From a virus, in IMG/VR virus record IMGVR_UViG_3300027782_000084, positions 1-62,964 of that record: DNA of 62,964 bases; one strand, 5' to 3'. The position numbers and the translations under genes were made by a program. The first letter of the stretch is position 1, and each line of letters opens with the position of its first letter. Of this stretch, positions 18,001-25,185 are shown piece by piece. Below the pieces are notes generated by a model. It was not told the origin of the DNA. It searched no databases and worked only from the letters and a program-made list of their open reading frames with translations.

Positions 18001-19804
18001 TTCCACCATCAACTGCTCCACCAGTAAGATTTAAAAGTAGATATGGACTTTGAACGCTAAAATTATTTGTGCTTACAACTGTTTGAGTTCCAGTAACAAA
18101 AAGATTATTAATGTAAACATTATCTCTAAAAGTTTTAACTCCGCCAATGCTTTGATCTCCATAAAGTAGAACTGAACTCCCGCTTAGAGAATTAATCTTC
18201 GTATCAAGATTTAAACCAGTAGAAGCAAGATTCGTGGCCAAAGTACTGCCAGTGCTTGCAAGATTTGAGATAGTAGCATAAGTAGATGTTAGATTTCCAC
18301 TCAATGATCCAATCTTATTGTCTAATGAGCTACCTGTTGAGCTTAAATTATTTGTTAATGTATTTATGTTATTTTGTAATGTAGATCCAGTGCTTGCAAG
18401 ATTGCTTATGGTAGCATAAGTGCTAGTAAGAGTTCCGCTTAATGAATTAATGCTAGAATTTAAAGTTGAACCAGTTGAAGCTAGGTTAGTTATCGTAGCA
18501 TAAGTAGATGTTAAAGTACCGCTAAGAGAACTGATTTTTTGTTCTAATGTATTTCCAGTACTAGCTAAATTTGTTATTGTAGCATAAGTTGAACTCGCTG
18601 TAGAAGAAGTTAGATAAGAACTAAGATCTACTCCAGTTATAAAACCACTAGGATTAGATTTGAGATAGTAATTTCCTGTTAATGTACCGCTTAAACTATT
18701 AATGTTTTGAGAGAGTGTAGATCCTGTATTTTGTAATTGATTATCAGTTGCATATGTTGCATCAAGATTTCCAGTAAATCCAGTGAAAACAGAATTAAGA
18801 GAATTTATACTAGAAGTTAAAGTAGCGCCAGTAGATGCAAGATTAGTAATAGTTGCGTAGTTAGAAGTTAAGGTTCCGCTAAGTGAATTTATATTATTAT
18901 TTAATGTAGCGCCAGTTGAAGCTAAGTTTGTAATCGTAGCGTAATTAGATGTTAATGTACCACTTAATGAATTGATTGTACCAACTAAACTAGAACCCGT
19001 ATTTGAAAGATTTGTTATTGTAGCGTAATTACTTGTAAGAGTTCCGCTTAAAGAATTAATATTAGAGTTTAAAGTATTTCCTGTAGAATTTAAATTTGTT
19101 ATTGTAGCATAAGTATTAGATGCAACATTTGTTGTGAGATAATTTCCAGTTAAAGTTCCACTAAGTGAAGTTATTTTATTTTCTAAATTTGAACCAGTAG
19201 AATTTAAATTAGATGAAAGTGTATTTATGTTACTTTGAAGAGAAGATCCAGTTGAAATTAAATTATTTGATAAATTTCTGTCTTGAGAATTTACATAGCC
19301 ACTTAGGTTATCTATTTTCGTATCAAGCGTAGAGCCAGTAGCTGTTAAACTACTTATAGTAGAATATGTTGAAGTTAATGTGCCACTTAATGAATTTATG
19401 CTGCTAACAAGAGTTGATCCAGTCGTAGCAAGTTGACTATCAGTTGCGTAAGTTGCGTCTAAAGTTCCAGTGTATCCAGTAAACAATCCACTTAAAGAGT
19501 TTATTGAAGTATTTAAATTGGCGCCAGTTAAATTTAAATTAGTTGTTAATGAGTTTATTGCTGATTGGAAATACCCACTATTACCAGAAACAAATATAGT
19601 ATTTATTCCGCTATTAAAAACTCTGACTCCATCCGTTCCGCTTATATAAATGTATTCGTTGGAAATCCCATTGATTGCTGTGGGCAAACCCCTTGGTCCT
19701 TGAGGCCCAGGAATTGAAATATTTGTAGCTAAAGCTTGTGTTGGTGATGCTATATCAACATTTATTGCACTTGGCAAATTAACATCTACATTAATATCTG
19801 CCAT
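15062..19804 (-). CDS. Giant repeat tail fibre protein (1580 residues)
   Basis: The N-terminus has a short collagen-like stretch (GPQGPRGLP, around residue 33). Most of the protein is many copies of a roughly 28-residue unit of the form NLASTGSTL-xxxI-NSLSGTLTS-YATIT, which suggests a long trimeric beta/coiled-coil shaft. Interspersed are beta modules such as FTTGNQTISGVKSFAQ, also present in the fibre at 30698. The C-terminus (IENSKKLALAYAIAL) may be a trimerisation or cap segment. There is no S74-type chaperone domain. It lies four bases after the stop of the gene at 19809 and so is in that operon. Confidence 0.85.
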   Translation of the reverse strand: MADINVDVNLPSAINVDIASPTQALATNISIPGPQGPRGLPTAINGISNEYIYISGTDGVRVFNSGINTIFVSGNSGYFQSAINSLTTNLNLTGANLNTSINSLSGLFTGYTGTLDATYATDSQLATTGSTLVSSINSLSGTLTSTYSTISSLTATGSTLDTKIDNLSGYVNSQDRNLSNNLISTGSSLQSNINTLSSNLNSTGSNLENKITSLSGTLTGNYLTTNVASNTYATITNLNSTGNTLNSNINSLSGTLTSNYATITNLSNTGSSLVGTINSLSGTLTSNYATITNLASTGATLNNNINSLSGTLTSNYATITNLASTGATLTSSINSLNSVFTGFTGNLDATYATDNQLQNTGSTLSQNINSLSGTLTGNYYLKSNPSGFITGVDLSSYLTSSTASSTYATITNLASTGNTLEQKISSLSGTLTSTYATITNLASTGSTLNSSINSLSGTLTSTYATISNLASTGSTLQNNINTLTNNLSSTGSSLDNKIGSLSGNLTSTYATISNLASTGSTLATNLASTGLNLDTKINSLSGSSVLLYGDQSIGGVKTFRDNVYINNLFVTGTQTVVSTNNFSVQSPYLLLNLTGGAVDGGIFFVTGSGLTGINDSGPIIGFDHSNKFKFGVSTRNSDLSTLPDIASVQDITTYSGFVDGKYSTIINLASTGSTLSTNLASTGSTLQTNINNLSNTYATITNLGLTGSTLVTNLASTGLTLDTKINNLSGYINSTSSNIVFTTGNQTISGVKSFAQDTTFGDSAQGDFLVISGNNFTVYGSGNFTSGLFVNGNAVLTGVDLTPYATVTNLASTGSTLNNNIVSLSGLFTGFTGNLDTTFASDIQLANTGSTLVASISSLSGTLTSTYATITNLATTGSTLDVKINNLSGYINSSSSNIVYTTGNQTISGIKSFATGIDIINSGNPQSLRVFNRTGTNSGEFGVFGWQNNNLIIGSQATNSGILRNTILTGVTDIFGPPSQNINISAFTSGTAVPGFGSALANNINLTAGTGMAPFTSASIYGTISAIGNIDINNISSPRVAKSINIYRTGISSIGLPGIYSAITIDNDNISINNPPVSSPSNNFGFRISGVAVTPALYATSANLASTGSTLQTNIDNLSNTYATISNVALTGTTLVTNLASTGSTLNSSISSLSGTLTSTYATISNLASTGSTLATNLAATGATLQTNINNLSGYINSSSSNIVFTTGNQIISGLKTFNNGLSTSYISGIFGSTLNIIAGSGVGASSINASDLILMGGSLSGVAPNILKTGASITIGGAKTSATADITIKPSIDQNGAAGNIVLEAGVSTSYNGKINMFGDININGTSDGGTALSSKNINIYRRGDFFGSPSQRLAVSIDNNNVNFQNGMGLQVSGVQVTPALYATSANLVSTGSTLNSNINSLSGTLTGNYLTTSSASSTYATITNLASTGSTLQTNINNLSNSYATITNLASTGSTLVNSIGSLSGTLTSNYSTITNLASTGSTLDTKINNLSGVSVLRFGDQTISGNKTFINNISVSGTGTFFDTSIFVDEMTVSGMNLTVANGTGIFSFLNISGNYDIYSQIENSKKLALAYAIAL

Positions 19805-19808
19805 AAAA

Positions 19809-20153
19809 TTATCTCGTTACTTCTGGTAAAATTGTAAATTTTCCTTGCATTAGTTTTATGCTATTTCCATTTAATATTCCAGATGGATATCTTTCAATAT
19901 CATAAACGTGATCAGATATTGGAATATCTGCAGAGATATATGAGTTGATATTAATAGCCATCGTTCCAGCTGACACGCTTATTATGGTTGGATTTAAATC
20001 CAATAAAACTCCTGTAGAGCCATAACTAGACCTAACCTGCCCACGGACACCATAGCCGTCTAAACTAAGTGCTGTTCCATTACTATCTTTTAAATTTAAT
20101 GTTAATTGTATATGGTCGCCTTGATAACCAGTGATATTATAAAATGTTGCCAT
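19809..20153 (-). CDS. Small virion protein, possible baseplate/fibre adaptor
   Basis: A 114-residue beta-rich protein (MATFYNITGYQGDHIQLTLNLKDSNG...). The N-terminus resembles the first domain of upper-baseplate/fibre-anchor proteins, which carry a DxxGxxxDLTxxxV-like strand pattern, but this is weak. I chose ATG at 20153 over the longer TTG-start frame because a late motif ends seven bases before it. Directly upstream of the giant fibre, so a fibre-attachment role is plausible. Confidence 0.6.
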   Translation of the reverse strand: MATFYNITGYQGDHIQLTLNLKDSNGTALSLDGYGVRGQVRSSYGSTGVLLDLNPTIISVSAGTMAININSYISADIPISDHVYDIERYPSGILNGNSIKLMQGKFTILPEVTR

Positions 20154-20160
20154 GTAAAAT

Positions 20161-20168
20161 ATTACACA
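20161..20168 (-). promoter_or_regulatory. Late promoter motif (TGTGTAAT) before fibre operon
   Basis: TGTGTAAT seven bases before the ATG at 20153. Its position decides the start of that gene. Confidence 0.68.
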
Positions 20169-20193
20169 GAACAATTATTTTATCGAAATAGAA

Positions 20194-20532
20194 TTAACGA
20201 CCTTCGGAAAGAGTATCTTTTGCAGCTTTAGAAAGAGGCTTGTTTGTTTGAATATTTTTTTTAACTGTATACTGAGAAGAGTATTTTAAAAATTCTCTTT
20301 TTAATCTCAAGCACAAAGAAGTTCTGTCGTCAATTGGCATAAGACCAATTTTAACTGCATGGGCTTGAAGATCAGTTTTATTTAAATTAGTAAGATACTC
20401 AGAATATTTTTCTGGGTCTAAAGTACCATACTTACTTTTACCACTATCACCCCAGATTTGATCAAGAGTAACTGGATTTTCTATTTTTCCGTGCGTTTGA
20501 TGTAGTTTGTCTAATTTTAATTTTTTTGCCAT
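20194..20532 (-). CDS. Conserved-type phage protein downstream of capsid operon
   Basis: A 112-residue basic protein (DSGKSKYGTLDPEKYSEYLTNLNKTDLQAHAVKIGLMPIDDR). I recall similar proteins next to capsid genes in other marine/freshwater phages, but no function is known to me. AAGGA lies before the ATG, and an extended -10 (TGATATAAT) lies about 20 bases upstream, so it has its own promoter after the capsid terminator. Confidence 0.65.
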   Translation of the reverse strand: MAKKLKLDKLHQTHGKIENPVTLDQIWGDSGKSKYGTLDPEKYSEYLTNLNKTDLQAHAVKIGLMPIDDRTSLCLRLKREFLKYSSQYTVKKNIQTNKPLSKAAKDTLSEGR

Positions 20533-20544
20533 AATATTGTCCTT

Positions 20545-20555
20545 AATAGATTATA
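20545..20555 (-). promoter_or_regulatory. Extended -10 type promoter
   Basis: TGATATAAT on the minus strand between the capsid terminator and the gene at 20532. There is no clear -35. It differs from the late AGTGTAAT motif. Confidence 0.4.
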
Positions 20556-20585
20556 TCAGATAAAACATCATATCTCTAATAAAAA

Positions 20586-20618
20586 AGAAAAACCCAAGGG
20601 GATAAACCCTTGGGCTTT
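20586..20618 (-). terminator. Rho-independent terminator of capsid operon
   Basis: Minus strand stem CCCAAGGG / CCCTTGGG with loop TTTATC, followed by a T-rich tail TTTTTCTTTTTT. It lies 22 bases after the major capsid gene. Confidence 0.92.
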
Positions 20619-20640
20619 TCAATTTTCTAATATTTAAATA

Positions 20641-21732
20641 TTAGTCGTTTGCTACGATTAGTCCTGCAACTGCACGACCATCGAGACATACGCGGCCTTC
20701 TTCGAGGGATCCATAGAATCCGACTTTGTCAGCGCGAGTTGTGAATTGATCGTCTGGAAGAGCAGTGAATGTTCCACCAGTTTCGCTATTGCGAGCAACT
20801 GGACGAACAAATGCATCTTTAGATAGATCAAGACCAACTAGAATCTCGTCACCATCTGTACCAGAAGCTTCATTAAAGTTTGGTGTACCGCCTTCAGTAC
20901 CATTATAGAAGCTATTGAATAGGGTGTTATATTTTCTTGCAACACCAAACTCAACGAGCTCATGAATGGATATACCATAGATCTCTTGAGTTCCAGCATT
21001 ACGATAAATATCTTCACGAACACCAGCTGGAAGATCTGTACTTTGTGATGCTCCTACTGGGTTATAAGCGAATGCACGGATGTCAGCTTTGATCTCAGGA
21101 CTTACAAACAAGTCAGTTAGACCATAGGAACTATCAGTTGTACCCGCAGCATAAGAGGTATTGATTCTCTTCACTAGGGTCATTAGACTGTTTAATCCGC
21201 CAAGCGTTAGTGCGCCGCCAGTGACTCTCTCTATTTGAGTAGAACCATTGCTTCGTGCTTCAGCGAGTGCTTTTAGAACTACTGCCCAAGCATTACGTTC
21301 TTGTTTTACAAGAATTTCATTGGTCATACGCTCTACGGCTTTGCTAACAACATCGAGACGAGCACGACGAACATATCTTTTTAGCATTGAAACTGCGCTA
21401 TCCAAACGATAGGTTGACACCTTCAATTCGCTAAAGCCTTCTACGTTAGAAGTGGGAAGACCACCTGCAACATTTTGGCTCCATACGGTTGTGTAGCCTT
21501 CGCCTTCTCCAACCCAAAGGTCTAGAGGAATAGAAGGATTATCATCTTCGTCAAAAGCAAGATCGGTATAAACTGCACTAGCAGTTCCAGCTTGCATTAG
21601 CACTTTGCTAACGACTGGTCCGATAAATGCTGCGAACGCTTGAGTTGCTTCTCTGGCTACATTGGTATCTTTACTACCCATAGCTTTGATTAGTTCAACT
21701 TGTTCTGGAGTATTTTTTAATTTTAATTTCAT
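20641..21732 (-). CDS. Major capsid protein
   Basis: A 363-residue protein with well-adapted, less AT-biased codons, as expected for the most abundant virion protein. Features consistent with an HK97-fold capsid protein are an N-terminal helical arm, a long charged helix (RLDSAVSMLKRYVRRARLDVVSKAVERM), YGLTDLFVSPEIKADIRAFAYN and a C-terminal GRAVAGLIVAND. It follows scaffold and decoration-like genes and ends at a strong terminator. Shine-Dalgarno AAAGGA precedes ATG. It assembles the icosahedral shell on the scaffold core. Confidence 0.85.
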   Translation of the reverse strand: MKLKLKNTPEQVELIKAMGSKDTNVAREATQAFAAFIGPVVSKVLMQAGTASAVYTDLAFDEDDNPSIPLDLWVGEGEGYTTVWSQNVAGGLPTSNVEGFSELKVSTYRLDSAVSMLKRYVRRARLDVVSKAVERMTNEILVKQERNAWAVVLKALAEARSNGSTQIERVTGGALTLGGLNSLMTLVKRINTSYAAGTTDSSYGLTDLFVSPEIKADIRAFAYNPVGASQSTDLPAGVREDIYRNAGTQEIYGISIHELVEFGVARKYNTLFNSFYNGTEGGTPNFNEASGTDGDEILVGLDLSKDAFVRPVARNSETGGTFTALPDDQFTTRADKVGFYGSLEEGRVCLDGRAVAGLIVAND

Positions 21733-21752
21733 TTTAATTTTCCTTTATAAAA

Positions 21753-22298
21753 TTAGAGTTCAATCTTGAGAAGAGCAACGCCATTAGCGTCACGATCACC
21801 AAGAAGTTTTCCTACTCTTGTACCGCCAGTGTTTGTGGTTGACAAATCACCTGCGACAGTAGCATGTAGATAAACATTATCACCAGCTGAACCAGCAGCT
21901 AGTCCACTAAATAGAACTACGCCACGAGTTAAAACTGGAACTGCTTGACCACTTATTACAACGCCCATTTCAGCGGCTTTGCGTGGATTGAAAACTAGTT
22001 TTTCACCATTTTCATCTAATTCACGAACGTCCATAAGTGTCAATCCGATAACTTTATCACCAGAAACAGCAGCAGCTACTTTTGGTACTACGCCATAACG
22101 TTGTGATACAGTATTTGAGTAAGAAGCACCAGGTCCGCCTAGCATTTCTACTGGATTAGCTGAATCGGCTTTGAAGCCAGCGCCTGCGATTTTAACTGCG
22201 GCACCTTTTTGAACAAGAGTACTATCTCCGCTATATGCGAAGAAGTTAATAACATCATGTTCGTTATATTGTGTCAATGGTCTTAAATTATGAGCCAT
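21753..22298 (-). CDS. Putative capsid decoration/head protein
   Basis: A 181-residue Gly/Ala/Val-rich beta protein (VQKGAAVKIAGAGFKADSANPV, GVVPKVAAAVSGDKVIGLTLMD, ARGVVLFSG-like strand). This pattern is usual in small head proteins that lie between scaffold and major capsid genes. It has a strong Shine-Dalgarno (AAGGAG). It probably binds the capsid surface or vertices. Confidence 0.65.
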   Translation of the reverse strand: MAHNLRPLTQYNEHDVINFFAYSGDSTLVQKGAAVKIAGAGFKADSANPVEMLGGPGASYSNTVSQRYGVVPKVAAAVSGDKVIGLTLMDVRELDENGEKLVFNPRKAAEMGVVISGQAVPVLTRGVVLFSGLAAGSAGDNVYLHATVAGDLSTTNTGGTRVGKLLGDRDANGVALLKIEL

Positions 22299-22314
22299 AT
22301 TGTTTTCTCCTTAT

Positions 22315-22995
22315 TTATTTTTTGATGTCAAATCCTTCCAAACTAAAGGCTTTAGCATACTTTTCTTGTACACTTTGCTCTGTAGCAGGGCTGGAATTTG
22401 GTATTTCAACGGAAGCTTTGGTTCCATTGTCAACAGCTTGTTCTACAACTTCTTGGGTTGTAGGAACTTGTGTTACTTCTTCGGAAGCTTTTACTTCTTC
22501 GGAAATTGTTGAAGCTTTCATGGCTTCTTTTTCTTTAGAATCTTCTTTGTCCATTTTTGCTTTTTTGGCAGCTTTATTCTTTTCTTTCATTAGGACGGAT
22601 ATTTTATTTTTATAAGCAGAGAAAGATTCATCATTCATGTCTTTGATATCTGCTGCTAAAACTTTACGCTCTTCATCGTCAAGTTCATATTCTTCATCAA
22701 GAGCGGCCATACGCATACTAAATGCTTCTTCTTTAGCTTTAGCTTCTTGCTCTGCTTGAATTGCTGCGAGCTTTTCATTTAGTTCTTGAACTTGCTTTTT
22801 AACAACTTCATGTTCTGCTGTTACGGTAGCAATTTTTTCACCAGCAGCTTTAAGTTCATTTTCTTTTTCTGCTTTTTCTGCTAAGAATGTATCGTTAGCT
22901 TTCTTGATTTCCTCTGAAATAAATTCGACCACAGAACTAGCTGTAGCTTCTTTAAGCAGGGAATCAGTAATATCTTCAATTTTAGTTATTTTCAT
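22315..22995 (-). CDS. Nested internal-start scaffold protein
   Basis: In frame inside the protease-scaffold gene, ATG at 22995 (MKITKIEDITDSLLKEA) is preceded by GAGAGGA at ideal spacing. It would yield a 226-residue coiled-coil scaffold without the protease. This mirrors the lambda C/Nu3 arrangement, where nested starts provide excess scaffold over protease. The sequence shows the start and ribosome site; its use is inferred. Confidence 0.65.
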   Translation of the reverse strand: MKITKIEDITDSLLKEATASSVVEFISEEIKKANDTFLAEKAEKENELKAAGEKIATVTAEHEVVKKQVQELNEKLAAIQAEQEAKAKEEAFSMRMAALDEEYELDDEERKVLAADIKDMNDESFSAYKNKISVLMKEKNKAAKKAKMDKEDSKEKEAMKASTISEEVKASEEVTQVPTTQEVVEQAVDNGTKASVEIPNSSPATEQSVQEKYAKAFSLEGFDIKK

Positions 22996-23868
22996 ATATA
23001 TCCTCTCTTTTTTTACATTCAATTTTTCCTCTTGGGAAGTATTATTTTCTGAAGCTACCATAGGCTGTTGGCCTATTTCAGCAACATTTTCTTGAGCTTT
23101 TACACCTATTTGAATTGTTTCTTCTGAAGGAGTGGCTATTCCCTGAACATCGGCCGCAGGATTTAATGTAAATCCAACACCTAGAGGAACAACGTTGCCC
23201 GAAACTTGTCTATAAATTGATTTGTTATTATCTAGTTTTCCAGATCCACCAAAACCGCGAAGATTATTTTTATATTTTTCAATCTCAACCGAGTCTGATA
23301 TAATTTCGCCATTCTCTATATTTTTTTCTGCACTATCTAGAACAATAAGGTTATAATCATTAAATCCTAATTCCCAAGAAGCAGATATACTCATGTAGCT
23401 ATTACTAGTTGGATCATTAGATTCTTCAATTTGATCTGCAAGGTCTTGATTTACTATCTTCCAAATAACGCCACCTAAAGTAATATTAAATGGCTCTTTC
23501 ATAGTCTTGACTTCTTCTGCTGCAAGGCTTTCGTTACTACCAAATTTGCTGAAGCTAGCAGACAATATACAACCTATTACTTGGTTTCTATTATGTTCGA
23601 TGTTAATTGGTTTGTTAGCAAAATTTTTAGCTATTCTTGCTGCGGTTTGGCTATCAATAACATCGCCATTTTTATTGACTCTATTAACAACGCAAGCATC
23701 AAAAGCTACAGGAAGAAGATCTACGTTCTCTTCTGTATTAATATTAGGCAAGAATTTTTTTAATTTTTCTAATGAAGCTACAGAAAGATATTTATCTTTT
23801 TCTTCACTCACAACTGGTCTAATTTTAATGTTAGAAAATGTAGTTAAAAATTTTGTTTGTTTTTTCAT
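22315..23868 (-). CDS. Fused prohead protease and scaffold protein
   Basis: A 517-residue protein. The N-terminal half resembles a head maturation protease: PINIEHNRNQVIGCILSA holds a candidate catalytic His, and SYMSISASWELGF a candidate Ser (about residues 95 and 160). After residue 290 it becomes a long charged coiled coil (AEKENELKAAGEKIATVTAE...) typical of internal scaffold/core, ending in FSLEGFDIKK. An in-frame internal start at 22995 would give the scaffold alone. It lies four bases after the gene at 23872. Confidence 0.78.
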   Translation of the reverse strand: MKKQTKFLTTFSNIKIRPVVSEEKDKYLSVASLEKLKKFLPNINTEENVDLLPVAFDACVVNRVNKNGDVIDSQTAARIAKNFANKPINIEHNRNQVIGCILSASFSKFGSNESLAAEEVKTMKEPFNITLGGVIWKIVNQDLADQIEESNDPTSNSYMSISASWELGFNDYNLIVLDSAEKNIENGEIISDSVEIEKYKNNLRGFGGSGKLDNNKSIYRQVSGNVVPLGVGFTLNPAADVQGIATPSEETIQIGVKAQENVAEIGQQPMVASENNTSQEEKLNVKKERIYMKITKIEDITDSLLKEATASSVVEFISEEIKKANDTFLAEKAEKENELKAAGEKIATVTAEHEVVKKQVQELNEKLAAIQAEQEAKAKEEAFSMRMAALDEEYELDDEERKVLAADIKDMNDESFSAYKNKISVLMKEKNKAAKKAKMDKEDSKEKEAMKASTISEEVKASEEVTQVPTTQEVVEQAVDNGTKASVEIPNSSPATEQSVQEKYAKAFSLEGFDIKK

Positions 23869-23871
23869 AAT

Positions 23872-24357
23872 TTATATTATATTTGTGTCTAAGCCGTAGA
23901 TTACACTATCTTCTTCATCATCTAAATATAATTCGTCAATTGAAGTAAATTCAAAATCGTTTAAATTAAAATTATTAATATCTTCGTTTGCTTTATTTAC
24001 ATCTTCCATAGAGGGATTAAAGCTAGCTTCAATAATATATTTATTATTAATCGCTTTTGAAAGATTAATGTTAGATCCAACATAAGCAGAGATTCCGCTA
24101 ACCATTCTTAGAAACATATTAACTCTGGCTAAAGCTAATTGATTGAAATTTTTATCTGATGGAGTATTTCGGTATACTTTTTTAACTTGATTTATATTTA
24201 CTTTTTTATTATTTTGTGAATTATGAGATTTTACTTTATCTTGAAGAGTAGCTAATATTTTTTTAGAGAACTCAACTGTTTTATCATTTTTAATTACGTC
24301 TTTTGGTCCTGAGACAATATTAGACTCAAAACCAAGCTTATCTTGATTGATGCTCAT
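23872..24357 (-). CDS. Hypothetical head-operon protein
   Basis: A 161-residue polar, Asn-rich protein with an acidic tail (ELYLDDEEDSVIYGLD). Not recognised. It is the first gene of the capsid operon, directly ahead of protease/scaffold, so a head assembly or internal protein is likely. The ATG is six bases after a variant late motif. Confidence 0.6.
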   Translation of the reverse strand: MSINQDKLGFESNIVSGPKDVIKNDKTVEFSKKILATLQDKVKSHNSQNNKKVNINQVKKVYRNTPSDKNFNQLALARVNMFLRMVSGISAYVGSNINLSKAINNKYIIEASFNPSMEDVNKANEDINNFNLNDFEFTSIDELYLDDEEDSVIYGLDTNII

Positions 24358-24363
24358 CTATAT

Positions 24364-24373
24364 ATTATACACT
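24364..24373 (-). promoter_or_regulatory. Variant late promoter (AGTGTATAAT), capsid operon
   Basis: AGTGTATAAT six bases before the ATG at 24357. It carries a two-base insertion relative to the consensus and contains a perfect TATAAT. It drives the protease-scaffold, decoration and capsid genes to the terminator at 20586-20618. Confidence 0.55.
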
Positions 24374-24396
24374 AGAAAAGATATATATGATTAAAA

Positions 24397-24546
24397 TTAC
24401 TTCTTATAAAGCTCTTTACTAACATCATCAGCAGAACCCATAGTTGGTGTTTCTGGGTATTTAGTTGGTAATTCTCGACTATCAATATTTTGTTCTGAAC
24501 AAGATATTAATAAAAATAGCGGCAATATTAATATCAATTTTTTCAT
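24397..24546 (-). CDS. Small lipoprotein, possible outer-membrane spanin
   Basis: A 49-residue protein, MKKLILILPLFLLISCSEQ followed by a short polar tail ending SKELYKK. The N-terminus is a complete lipoprotein signal with lipobox LISC (Cys16). Directly downstream of the muramidase, with its own late motif seven bases before ATG. Small outer-membrane lipoproteins after endolysin genes are typically o-spanins (Rz1-type), which fuse the membranes at lysis. No matching i-spanin overlaps it, so the role is inferred. Confidence 0.7.
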   Translation of the reverse strand: MKKLILILPLFLLISCSEQNIDSRELPTKYPETPTMGSADDVSKELYKK

Positions 24547-24553
24547 AAAGATT

Positions 24554-24561
24554 ATTACACT
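24554..24561 (-). promoter_or_regulatory. Late promoter motif before small lipoprotein
   Basis: AGTGTAAT overlapping the last codon region of the muramidase gene, seven bases before the lipoprotein ATG. Confidence 0.62.
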
Positions 24562-25178
24562 AATGATTGTTCTATTAATTTAGCTTCTGCGTCTCTTCTT
24601 CTGCTCATTCCTTTTTCTATACTTCCGCCAATCCAGATTCTTTTCATACTTCTTATTTGATTAGCGATAAAGGTTAATGCTTTTTGATCATAATTAGATA
24701 CTAATTTCATACCATCTCTTATTAATTTCATCTCGCGGCGACGATCACCTTCTAAAGCTGCTCCTCTATTAAATACAAGACTAACTAATCCACCTTTTGC
24801 ATCTTCTGGAAGATTATCAAAATTCGGAAAAGTTTGGCGCGTTAAATTATAGAACTTAGTTACTGTTTTGTTATTAAATACTTTAAGTGCAAGATCCCAA
24901 GGAATAGTTATATCTTTTAATCCTCTAATAAGATTCTTTGCGTTGTATCCTTTGATACCAACAACTTTATATAATCTATCAAAAATTTCTTTAGGAAGAT
25001 CTTTCCAGTCTTCGCTAAATTCAGTTTTATTTACATAACCCAAATCATAACCAACACCAATTGTAACTCCGCTTTGACCTTCGGGCCAAGCTGGATTTTT
25101 TAAAAATTTATTATAATAGTTTTCTCCACCACCAACTTCAAATTCTAATATAAGATCTAAGGATTTTTTACTTAACAT
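24555..25178 (-). CDS. Endolysin: pesticin/T4-lysozyme-type muramidase
   Basis: A 207-residue protein with EFEVGGGEN near the N-terminus and GVTIGVGYDLGY around residues 37-48. The spacing of the candidate catalytic residues Glu14, Thr39 and Asp45 fits the E/T/D triad of pesticin and T4 lysozyme (T-x5-D). It cleaves the glycan strands of peptidoglycan. There is no signal peptide, so a holin is needed; one is encoded upstream at 27410-27691. The gene is separated from the rest of the lysis block by a putative adhesin gene. Confidence 0.85.
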   Translation of the reverse strand: MLSKKSLDLILEFEVGGGENYYNKFLKNPAWPEGQSGVTIGVGYDLGYVNKTEFSEDWKDLPKEIFDRLYKVVGIKGYNAKNLIRGLKDITIPWDLALKVFNNKTVTKFYNLTRQTFPNFDNLPEDAKGGLVSLVFNRGAALEGDRRREMKLIRDGMKLVSNYDQKALTFIANQIRSMKRIWIGGSIEKGMSRRRDAEAKLIEQSLV

Positions 25179-25185
25179 AATTTAA

